In this document: one piece after another, positions 15,137 to 21,689 of the stretch
Numbering within the stretch: the stretch's first letter is position 1
How the letters are laid out: the number at the start of each line of letters is the position of its first letter
From: Bacteriovoracaceae bacterium UBA6200
GTDB lineage: Bacteria > Bdellovibrionota > Bacteriovoracia > Bacteriovoracales > Bacteriovoracaceae
DNA length: 23,070 nt
Direction of reading: 5' to 3'
Assembly (NCBI GenBank): GCA_002422605.1
Contig: DISW01000004.1
Span: 1 to 23,070 of the forward strand
Made by a program: the position numbers and the translations under genes
Notes under the pieces: model-generated
The model's input: the letters and a program-made list of their open reading frames with translations, nothing else
Databases searched by the model: none
What the model was told of the DNA's origin: nothing

Positions 15137-15735
15137 TTCTTCTCCGTAATTTTCATAATTATAGATCGTATCCATTGAGGAGCATACTTGAGATTCGCTC
15201 TGATTTCATCCCTAGGAACATCCGTCAGAAATCGAGTGAGTCTTGCCTGAGCGATCTCATCAATGTGTGTTTTGCCTATATTTTTCATGGCCTGAATGGC
15301 AAGACCGACTTTGCCTGTTGCATGCAGTGTTTTTTCTTGAGCGGTTTTAAGTGTGATTTCGAGTTTTCCAATTTTGAAACTTTTTTTGCGACCGCTGGTA
15401 AGAAAAATGACTTTCGCGGGAACTTGTTCGGTCAATCCAACGAGGTTGGCCGCATAAGCGCCAGATGGTTGAATACGAATTCCATCTTTTTCGGTCAATG
15501 CTTTCGCCACTTCTTCAAGTTGTGGTGGAAGCATACCAAGCGCTTCATGTGTGCGAGGATACTCATAGAGACCTTGGGCCAATCTACGGATGGTCTTATC
15601 TTTTTCCAATCTCGATAGGGCCTTTCTCACACCCATATCACTGTCTAGATCTAGGAAGTGCTTAATTGTAAAGCACCAGCCGGGCCCGTGCTCACTAATA
15701 CGATGTTTTATTTCCGCGACAATTCCCTTGTTCAT
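15133..15735 (-). CDS. abiEi: AbiEi-type antitoxin / autorepressor
   Basis: A 200-aa protein of the AbiEi/DUF6088 antitoxin type: an N-terminal winged helix (~1-60, VRKALSRLEKDKTIRRLAQG LYEYP) followed by the antitoxin domain. In studied AbiE systems the antitoxin does not bind the toxin but represses its own promoter through inverted repeats; two such repeats lie just upstream here. ATG 15735 has GAGG 5 nt upstream. The toxin gene overlaps its 3' end by 4 bp. Confidence 0.85.
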   Translation of the reverse strand: MNKGIVAEIKHRISEHGPGWCFTIKHFLDLDSDMGVRKALSRLEKDKTIRRLAQGLYEYPRTHEALGMLPPQLEEVAKALTEKDGIRIQPSGAYAANLVGLTEQVPAKVIFLTSGRKKSFKIGKLEITLKTAQEKTLHATGKVGLAIQAMKNIGKTHIDEIAQARLTRFLTDVPRDEIRANLKYAPQWIRSIIMKITEKK

Positions 15736-15745
15736 ATCTACCTCA

Positions 15746-15775
15746 TGTCACAAATTGTACTACATTTTTGTGACA
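15746..15775. promoter_or_regulatory. AbiEi operator 1
   Basis: Perfect inverted repeat TGTCACAAA (15746-15754) - 12 bp - TTTGTGACA (15767-15775), starting 10 bp upstream of the abiEi ATG. It spans the likely -10 box, so bound antitoxin would block transcription. Confidence 0.7.
15754..15759 (-). promoter_or_regulatory. Candidate -10 box of the abiE promoter
   Basis: TACAAT on the minus strand, predicted start about 12 nt before the abiEi ATG. It lies between the arms of operator 1. No good -35 hexamer is visible at 16-18 bp, so the call is moderate. Confidence 0.4.
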
Positions 15776-15790
15776 TAGAGAAAAGATTTT

Positions 15791-15820
15791 TGTCACAAAA
15801 GATACTGCTTATTTGTGACA
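15791..15820. promoter_or_regulatory. AbiEi operator 2
   Basis: A second copy with identical arms and spacing: TGTCACAAA (15791-15799) - 12 bp - TTTGTGACA (15812-15820). Its centre is 45 bp from that of operator 1. Two repeats upstream of the antitoxin gene match the arrangement known for AbiEi autoregulation. Confidence 0.7.
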
Positions 15821-15854
15821 TTGAACGTAGTTTAAGGTATTTGCATGGTTTTAA

Positions 15855-15881
15855 TTCACAAAAAGATCATGTTTTTGTGAA
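15855..15881. promoter_or_regulatory. Related inverted repeat, possible third AbiEi site
   Basis: Perfect dyad TTCACAAAAA (15855-15864) - 7 bp - TTTTTGTGAA (15872-15881). Its inner TCACAAA / TTTGTGA arms are 11 bp apart, against 12 bp in operators 1 and 2, so it may be a weaker site. It lies nearer the sensor operon and could let AbiEi affect it. Confidence 0.45.
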
Positions 15882-15882
15882 T

Positions 15883-15901
15883 TGTGATCAAATCGATCAC
15901 A
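15883..15901. promoter_or_regulatory. Dyad operator upstream of the sensor operon
   Basis: TGTGATC-aaatc-GATCACA, a perfect dyad that contains GTGATC-N5-GATCAC, the same as at 14092-14108. A further half-site GTGATC lies at 15904-15909. The response-regulator ATG is 62 bp downstream, so autoregulation by that protein is the simplest explanation. Confidence 0.6.
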
Positions 15902-15963
15902 GCGTGATCTAAACTAGACTTTTTTAGTTGTCATCAATAACTATATTTGGTTTATGGCATTTC

Positions 15964-17319
15964 ATGAATCAAACAAATAGCTCCATTCTTTTAGTCGAAG
16001 ACGATCTCCTCACCCAGAGGACAAGTAAAAAGCTCCTGTCTCGCTTCGGTGAGGTTTTGACCGTCTCCAATTATGATGATGCCATGGCCCAGATGCGCAC
16101 AAGGGTCTTTGATGTGGCCTTCTTTGATTTGAATTTAAATGGAGAGCTAGCTGGTCTAGAACTGATTAAGGCCGCCAGTGCGATTGGGCTTTATTCTATT
16201 GTTATCTCCGGTGAAGACCGAGACAAGGTTCTTGAGACAGCACTGAGAAATGGTGCGCAGGATTTTTTAAGTAAGCCATTTAGTGATGAAAAGCTGGAGC
16301 AAGTTCTTGGCCGTTTTTTCAATAATAGAAAATATCTTGCCTTTGAGAGCATTATCAACCGAAATTTTATCACGAAATCCAGTAAGCAAATTGAACAACT
16401 CTATAAGATTAAGAATCTTCCTATTTCAAATAAGCCCGTATTCATTCACGGTGAAACTGGTTCAGGGAAAAGAGTCGTTGCCCACATCATAAAAGAGGTC
16501 ACTGAACAGAAAAATTTTTTGGAACTCAACTGCTCTCAATTCTCTGATGAATTAGTTGCAAGCGAACTTTTTGGACACGTTAGAGGCTCATTCACGGGGG
16601 CCACCAATGATAAAGAAGGGCTCTTGCTTCAAGCTAATGACGGAGTGGTTTTTCTTGATGAGATTCACGGCCTTTCACTCAAGTCTCAGAAAACTCTTCT
16701 CAAGGCAATTGAAGAAAAAGAATTCTATCCCGTTGGAGCAAGTCGTCCGGTGAAATCAAATTTCAGATTGTTTTCAGCGACTTGTGAAAATATCCAAGAA
16801 CTTATGGACCAAGGTAAATTTAGAGAGGATTTATTCGCCCGTATCAGCACTTTCCAGATTCGACTCTTGCCACTTAGAGAACGCCCAGAAGACATTGAGC
16901 TATTGTTTGAACATTTCATTTCCAAACACCTCGTGCAGGTTTTTATATCGGATGAAGCTAAGGGCATCCTAAGAAGTTACAAATGGCCAAGAAATGCCCG
17001 AGAAATTGAAGACCTTGTAGAGAACTGGATTGTGGAAGGGAAGCGCCTAATTACTCCCGAGGTTCTTCCTGCTCATATTAAGAATAACACGCCATCAATG
17101 AGTAAGTTTATTCCTGACCTGTACTTGGATATGGCGGAAGAATATGGCCTTAATGATTTTATGACCTATCTCAAAAAAGAAATTGTAACCCAACTAGTAA
17201 AGAGAAATGACAACAGTATAAGAAAAGTTGCAACAAACGTAGGCTCTTCATACTCAAACCTTGCGGCCTTTCTAAGGCAGAACAAGGAGATGGATTTTAG
17301 TAAAGGGAATAGAACATGA
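15964..17319 (+). CDS. NtrC-family sigma-54 response regulator
   Basis: A 451-aa three-domain activator. Receiver (~6-118): acidic pair D13/D14, phospho-acceptor D55 (FFDLNL), S82, K104 (LSKPF). AAA+ domain (~133-370): Walker A GETGSGK (163-169), sigma-54 contact loop GSFTGA (208-213, Ser instead of Ala at position 2), Walker B VVFLDE (228-233), RISTFQIRLLPLRERPEDI and WPRNAREIEDL. The C-terminal Fis-type HTH is at ~416-440. The start is ATG 15964; the longer TTG frame from 15928 adds residues before the receiver fold. It is the first gene of a five-gene overlapping operon ending in its probable kinase. Candidate binding sites lie upstream of itself and of the transfer operon. Confidence 0.92.
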   Translation: MNQTNSSILLVEDDLLTQRTSKKLLSRFGEVLTVSNYDDAMAQMRTRVFDVAFFDLNLNGELAGLELIKAASAIGLYSIVISGEDRDKVLETALRNGAQDFLSKPFSDEKLEQVLGRFFNNRKYLAFESIINRNFITKSSKQIEQLYKIKNLPISNKPVFIHGETGSGKRVVAHIIKEVTEQKNFLELNCSQFSDELVASELFGHVRGSFTGATNDKEGLLLQANDGVVFLDEIHGLSLKSQKTLLKAIEEKEFYPVGASRPVKSNFRLFSATCENIQELMDQGKFREDLFARISTFQIRLLPLRERPEDIELLFEHFISKHLVQVFISDEAKGILRSYKWPRNAREIEDLVENWIVEGKRLITPEVLPAHIKNNTPSMSKFIPDLYLDMAEEYGLNDFMTYLKKEIVTQLVKRNDNSIRKVATNVGSSYSNLAAFLRQNKEMDFSKGNRT

Positions 17320-17522
17320 AAGACATACATTCCATTCAACACGATTTAAAGCGTGATGTTCACAATATAATGAACCTCTTGAAGTTCATTAAAAACGAAG
17401 AAGAAATCAAAGATCCTGAGATTCGATCAATGCTTGAGATGGTTCTTGAACGTGAGAAAGTCATTTTTGAAAAAGTAATCACTGTAAGTAATTATTTGAA
17501 GCGAGATCAACATGAAGTTTAG
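17316..17522 (+). CDS. 68-aa DHp-like helical protein
   Basis: Starts by ATGA overlap with the regulator and overlaps the next gene by 11 bp. The whole product appears to be two helices. Its N-terminal part, SIQHDLKRDVHNIMNLLKFI (from residue 6), resembles the H-box helix of a histidine kinase dimerisation domain (H-D-L-x ... N-I), followed by a second helix ending SNYLKR. There is no ATPase domain. It could be a stand-alone phosphotransfer or kinase-binding protein, perhaps regulating the kinase or regulator of the same operon. The resemblance is short, so function is inference. Confidence 0.68.
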   Translation: MKDIHSIQHDLKRDVHNIMNLLKFIKNEEEIKDPEIRSMLEMVLEREKVIFEKVITVSNYLKRDQHEV

Positions 17523-18243
17523 GCGTATTCTTATTCTCGTTGCAATGGATTCTGAGCTTTCCTGTTCTATGGAAAAATTCCCTCTTGAAAAGAAGCAAGT
17601 GACTTCTTTGGGCATTGAAATCTATGCCCATGAGTCAGAGAAGAAGAGTATCTTCTTGGCAAAAACGGGAGTCGGCCCCATTAACGCCGCAGCTGTGACC
17701 GCTTTACTTTCTAACGAGTTAAAACCTGACCTCGTTTTATTGTTAGGTCTTGGTGGAGCGATTGATCGAAGACTAGTTCCTGGAGATGTTTGCATCGGGA
17801 CTCATGTGATTCAGCATGATGCTGTTTGCAGTTATGACGACAGGTTGGAACAAATGGCCTGTGGTGAACTTCACCTTTCTTTAGAACCTAAAGATCGGCC
17901 AGATATTAAGCTTCCCACCGATAGCTTTATCAATGAGCGAATCGGTCTTTTTCTTAAGAATAAAGGGCACAATATTTTCACTGGTGACATCCTTTCCGGT
18001 TCGGAATTTAACGGCAGCATTGTCCGTAAGAAATTGATGAAAGAAAGATTTAAAAATGGCGTGCTTATAGAAATGGAGGCCTGTGGTGCCGGACTGATTT
18101 GTAAACGCCTTGGTATTCCTTTCTCAGTGATTAAAACAGTAGCGGATACGCTTAATGTTGCCCCAGATAAAGAGTATAAGGATTTTATTGCTTCTAATGT
18201 TCAGAAATGCGCCGATGTTTTCGATTTTGTGAGGGCATTATGA
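17512..18243 (+). CDS. MTA/SAH-nucleosidase-like phosphorylase-family enzyme
   Basis: A 243-aa cytosolic protein of the PNP/UDP phosphorylase superfamily, closest in pattern to 5'-methylthioadenosine/S-adenosylhomocysteine nucleosidase. Motifs: VAMDSEL with E15 (equivalent of the N-terminal active-site Glu), KTGVGPINAA (51-60), LLLGLGGAID, TGDILSGSEF, the purine/ribose motif EMEACG (E187, E189) and VADT with catalytic-type D212. The E189-D212 distance of 23 matches E. coli MTAN (E174-D197). It should cleave a purine nucleoside; substrate unknown (futalosine or another nucleoside is possible). No housekeeping role is suggested by its place inside a two-component operon, so it may make or destroy a signal. 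Confidence 0.8.
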   Translation: MKFRRILILVAMDSELSCSMEKFPLEKKQVTSLGIEIYAHESEKKSIFLAKTGVGPINAAAVTALLSNELKPDLVLLLGLGGAIDRRLVPGDVCIGTHVIQHDAVCSYDDRLEQMACGELHLSLEPKDRPDIKLPTDSFINERIGLFLKNKGHNIFTGDILSGSEFNGSIVRKKLMKERFKNGVLIEMEACGAGLICKRLGIPFSVIKTVADTLNVAPDKEYKDFIASNVQKCADVFDFVRAL

Positions 18244-19265
18244 TTAAATTCATTTTATTTTTTTTATTGATACCTTTTGTTGCACTTGCCGACTGCACTA
18301 AAATCGGAGTTCTTGGGGAATTCTCCACAACGACATCCAGAACTTCTTATCCATACGGGCAGGAAATTTATCGTGGTCTTGAAATCGGCAAAAGCCTGAA
18401 TGCCAAGAAGTGCTTTGATCTTGTGAAAATTGATATCAATAACAACATTGCTAACATCGACGGACTTATTCGTAAGAATGTGGCCGACCTTGGAATTAAA
18501 TTCTTTATTGGTCTTGGGACATCGGAACAGGCCCATGCGGCACTGAGCGCCATAGATGCAACCGGCTCAGTGCTTGTGACTCCTACAGCTACAGATGATG
18601 ATCTGCTGGCCCGTTCAAAAAATATAATTCTCTTAAGTCCACCTAACTCCGAGCTAGCAAAGAAGATAGTTCAAGAGACTAAGGGGCGGGGACTCAGGAA
18701 AATAGCACTTATATATGGTGGCAATAATGTTTATAGCCAATCAATGACGAATTTCTTTGAAGAAGAGGCGAAGAAAGCAGGGCTTGAGATCACCTACAAG
18801 GCAGCAATCAGAATAGGACGAAGCACGAAGATCGAAGGTCTGGATATTAACAAGATCAAAAGTTCAGATGCTTTGTTTCTGCCTATCTTTGAGCATGATG
18901 TGATTAAGGTTTTGGGACATCTTCATAAACAAAATGCTCTTGTTAAAATCATTGGAACGGATAGTTGGGGAAGCGATTCTAAAATTGTTTCTACCCTTCC
19001 TGGTTTTGTAAAACAGCATATTCTGTTTTCCGTCACCTCATATAATCCGGGGCTAGAGGCGGTGAGCGGAAATATCTTCTACAAAACTTATTCGAAGAGA
19101 TATGGCACAACCCCTATGGATATTGCGGCCTTCAGCTTTGAAGCACTTAATCTTGTTGATCAGCGAGTGGGGAAGGATACTTTGATAAAGTTTGATGGGA
19201 CTACGGGAAAAGTTGAAATTAAAGGACAAATTGCCCATCGGGATATTTTTGTGAAAGCACTATGA
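18240..19265 (+). CDS. Periplasmic ligand-binding protein (LivJ/Peripla_BP_6 type)
   Basis: A 341-aa exported protein read from ATG 18240 (ATGA overlap with the nucleosidase); signal peptide MIKFILFFLLIPFVALA, cleavage near residue 17. The mature part has the two-lobe type I periplasmic-binding fold of branched-chain amino-acid receptors: KIGVLGEFS near the start, the YPYGQEIYRGLEIG strand-helix unit, VLVTPTATDDDLL, RKIALIYGGNNVYS and the IIGTDSWGS lobe-2 motif. No ABC permease or ATPase accompanies it. Its gene overlaps the kinase gene by 4 bp, so it is probably the sensor subunit that presents a bound solute to the kinase. Ligand unknown. Confidence 0.85.
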   Translation: MIKFILFFLLIPFVALADCTKIGVLGEFSTTTSRTSYPYGQEIYRGLEIGKSLNAKKCFDLVKIDINNNIANIDGLIRKNVADLGIKFFIGLGTSEQAHAALSAIDATGSVLVTPTATDDDLLARSKNIILLSPPNSELAKKIVQETKGRGLRKIALIYGGNNVYSQSMTNFFEEEAKKAGLEITYKAAIRIGRSTKIEGLDINKIKSSDALFLPIFEHDVIKVLGHLHKQNALVKIIGTDSWGSDSKIVSTLPGFVKQHILFSVTSYNPGLEAVSGNIFYKTYSKRYGTTPMDIAAFSFEALNLVDQRVGKDTLIKFDGTTGKVEIKGQIAHRDIFVKAL

Positions 19266-21265
19266 AAAGTATTAAAGATTTTATCTATCAAGAATTCTTT
19301 TTCAAGCAAGTCCTGTGGCTGTTGCTATCCCTGACTATCTTTTTCGTTATTTTGAACGCACTTCAGTTGCGTTCTGGTATCAGATCAACAAGAGACAAGA
19401 TTGATACAATAATTGAGTTGAATCAGACTGAGATATTCAGTTCTATTGTACTTAAAGACTTCGAAGCACTTCAGGACCACTTGGATATAATTAAAAAGCA
19501 AGATCATTTCGACTATGTGGTCTTAAAAATCTCTGACGTGATTATCGAAACTGATGAAAATGAAGTTCCTTTTTATTACGGCTGGATAAATCTATTCAAT
19601 CCGACTTACTCAAAGCTTGTTCAAAATGAGTTTGAAACAGTGAGCTTCCGTGTTGAGGCCCGCTTTGGAAGTTCCATCATTGTCGACCACTTTATCCCTT
19701 ATATGCGAATGTCCTTTTTGATGTTCTTTCTCCTCGTTGGTGTTCTTTATGTTTTTTTCAGAAAGCAGATCAAACGAGTCCAACGTGACATTATCCGTCC
19801 TCTCACTGAACTCGTAGGAAAACTTGAAAAGGACGAACTAGACAATGAGGAGAGAAGTTTCCACCTTAAAGAACTTCATATCCTTTATGAGGTTATGAAA
19901 AGTTATCCGAAACTTAAAAAAGATAGCACCATTGCTGAAATTACTTCACAGGTGGCCCATGACATTCGCTCACCTTTAGAGGCACTCAAGTCAGCAAAAG
20001 ATGAAATCGCAAAACTACCTGAGCTTGAGCGCAACAGTATAAATCTTGCCATTGGCCGCATTGAAGAAATTGCCTATAATCTTCTTGTGATGCGAAAACG
20101 AGTGAAGCGACCGGTGGCCACACATACTCACGTTAAATCCACTTTGAATCAGATTATTCAAGAAAAAAGAATGCAGTACCGAGGCCAACCAGATCTTGTG
20201 ATAAATCTTTTATCAGGTTATCGGGCCTTCTCAGTATTCACTAACATGGAAGCAGAAACTTTTAAGCGTGTAATTTCCAATCTACTGACCAATGCTTCAG
20301 AGGCCTTAGGCTTCAATGGTAATGTCGAGATTGATCTTCAAGTGATTGATAGGCAGTTCGTTGTGCAAGTTAAGGATGCAGGGCCTAGGCTCGCTCCCCA
20401 CCAGTTTTGTAGAATTTTTGAAAAGGGATTTACAACTAAAAGTGATGGTAATGGTTTGGGCCTTTATAATGCCAAAAAAGAAATAGAAGCGGCCTATGGT
20501 AATATTGATTTTACTCAAGAAGAACAAACAATTGTGACAGTCACGCTTCCTCTTGCTGAAACTCCTGGGTACTTCGCAACCGCATTAGACATCAATAATA
20601 TTAAAAAAGTTATTATTCTTGATGATGATGAAAGTATCCATCAGGTCTGGAAGAAGAGATTTAAAAATACAGGTATAGAGCTTGAGCATTTTTACAAGGC
20701 ATTCAATTTGCTTAATGTTCACAAAGAAATTCCAGAAGACACGATTTTCCTTTCAGACTTTGAGTTATTGGGTGAAGATCTGAATGGCGTTGATTGCATT
20801 AATAAGCTTCATGCTGAGCAGCGGTCAATTCTTGTAACTGCGAGAGCTGATGAGCCACAGATTATCAAACTTTGTGAACAGTATGGGGTTAAGCTTCTGC
20901 CAAAGAGTATGGCCAATGAAGTGGAAATCAATACACAATCTTCTAATCTAAAAGACGTGATTCTTATTGATGATGACAATCTGACTCATCTTTCGTGGAA
21001 GCTTGCTTCAAGAAAAAAAGATGTGAACCTTAAATCGTACTACTCAGTAAAAGAGTTTCTGGAGAATTCGAACTCAATACAGCGAAGAACACCGATCTAT
21101 ATTGATTTAGAACTCGGGCAAGATTTAAGGGGTGATGTTTTGAGTGAAGATATCTTCAACCAAGGCTTTACTGAATTATTTATTGCCACTGGTTATGAGC
21201 CTGAGTACATCGTGAAGCCTCGCTGGATTAAGGCAATACTGGATAAAACACCTCCTTTTTGTTAA
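19262..21265 (+). CDS. Membrane histidine kinase with two C-terminal receivers
   Basis: A 667-aa hybrid kinase. TM1 ~15-33, a periplasmic domain ~34-148, TM2 ~150-167, then DHp with H233 (VAHDIRSPLEAL), and a HATPase domain with N-box NLLTNASEAL (N344), DAGPRL (372-377), FEKGFTTK and GNGLGL (396-401). Two receivers follow. Receiver 1 (~448-550): D454-456, D499, T526, K548. Receiver 2 (~564-662): D570-572, D615, T643, K652. Both keep the residues needed for phosphorylation. The periplasmic part can dock the binding protein encoded immediately upstream (ATGA overlap). It is the last gene of the operon, and phosphate probably goes to the sigma-54 regulator at the head of the operon; the two receivers may act as sinks or relays. 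Confidence 0.92.
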   Translation: MKSIKDFIYQEFFFKQVLWLLLSLTIFFVILNALQLRSGIRSTRDKIDTIIELNQTEIFSSIVLKDFEALQDHLDIIKKQDHFDYVVLKISDVIIETDENEVPFYYGWINLFNPTYSKLVQNEFETVSFRVEARFGSSIIVDHFIPYMRMSFLMFFLLVGVLYVFFRKQIKRVQRDIIRPLTELVGKLEKDELDNEERSFHLKELHILYEVMKSYPKLKKDSTIAEITSQVAHDIRSPLEALKSAKDEIAKLPELERNSINLAIGRIEEIAYNLLVMRKRVKRPVATHTHVKSTLNQIIQEKRMQYRGQPDLVINLLSGYRAFSVFTNMEAETFKRVISNLLTNASEALGFNGNVEIDLQVIDRQFVVQVKDAGPRLAPHQFCRIFEKGFTTKSDGNGLGLYNAKKEIEAAYGNIDFTQEEQTIVTVTLPLAETPGYFATALDINNIKKVIILDDDESIHQVWKKRFKNTGIELEHFYKAFNLLNVHKEIPEDTIFLSDFELLGEDLNGVDCINKLHAEQRSILVTARADEPQIIKLCEQYGVKLLPKSMANEVEINTQSSNLKDVILIDDDNLTHLSWKLASRKKDVNLKSYYSVKEFLENSNSIQRRTPIYIDLELGQDLRGDVLSEDIFNQGFTELFIATGYEPEYIVKPRWIKAILDKTPPFC

Positions 21266-21689
21266 GCGTTCTTTTCTGCTAAGAATAATGCAAGTGACGA
21301 GTTTTCTATCTCAGGTTTTAGTGTGCAATCTCAACAATGCTTAGAGTTTTAACAAGCATCTCATCGAAGTTTCAAATGCCTTACTTTTTACAAGACCTTG
21401 CCCAATTATAGGGAGTGATCAAAGTCTTGGATTCGTAGATAATTGTTAATGCCCCTGCCAGAATATCAAATTTTGTCAAATTAGCGCTTTAGGTTTCATT
21501 TTGAATCCGTTGGTACCATCTCTTTTTAAAACCATCGGAAATTCGATAGGAGCTTAGAGATCCGCCAAAGAGGAGTGTTTTGGTTGGTTTTTTATCGTTT
21601 AAGTAAAAGGGTTATATGTATTACGTTGCATATCTATCCCTAAAGATCCTCGCATGAAATCCCGATACAACTCATGGAGTGGTTTAATT
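21266..21689. other. 424-bp non-coding stretch after the sensor operon
   Basis: I see no convincing ORF, tRNA or copy of the left-end sequence here. It is A+T-rich. It holds a lone GTGATC half-site (21415-21420) and the folded region at 21510-21593. No intrinsic terminator follows the kinase stop directly. Confidence 0.6.
21510..21593 (+). promoter_or_regulatory. Possible structured leader with terminator-like hairpin
   Basis: Nested pairing: TTGG 21510-21513 with CCAA 21565-21568; ATCTCT 21518-21523 with AGAGAT 21556-21561; CCATCG 21532-21537 with CGATaGG 21544-21550. The CCAAA at 21565-21569 can instead pair with TTTGG 21579-21583, just before a six-T run (21588-21593). This resembles a switch between two folds upstream of the lipoprotein gene. 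It matches no riboswitch class I know, and short A+T-rich stems can arise by chance. Confidence 0.3.

Noticed and set aside
15137..15175. Longer N-terminus for AbiEii
   Set aside because: ATG 15136 is coupled to the antitoxin stop by ATGA and has GGAG upstream.
15928..15963. Upstream TTG start for the response regulator
   Set aside because: It adds 12 residues before a normal receiver start at MNQTNSSILLVEDD and has no ribosome binding site.
15955..15970. TGGCAT just before the response-regulator ATG as a second sigma-54 promoter
   Set aside because: There is a -24-like TGGCA but no TTGC at the right spacing, and it would overlap the start codon.
18207..18239. Longer N-terminus for the periplasmic binding protein
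   Set aside because: It would put a Cys/Arg-rich stretch before a normal signal peptide; ATG 18240 has the ATGA overlap.
21415..21420. GTGATC half-site after the sensor operon
   Set aside because: No matching GATCAC arm at 5-bp spacing; a single 6-bp match is expected by chance.
21266..21689. Right attachment site in the non-coding stretch
   Set aside because: I compared it by eye with 85-187 and with the moaC fragment and saw no direct repeat, so the right end is probably outside the window.
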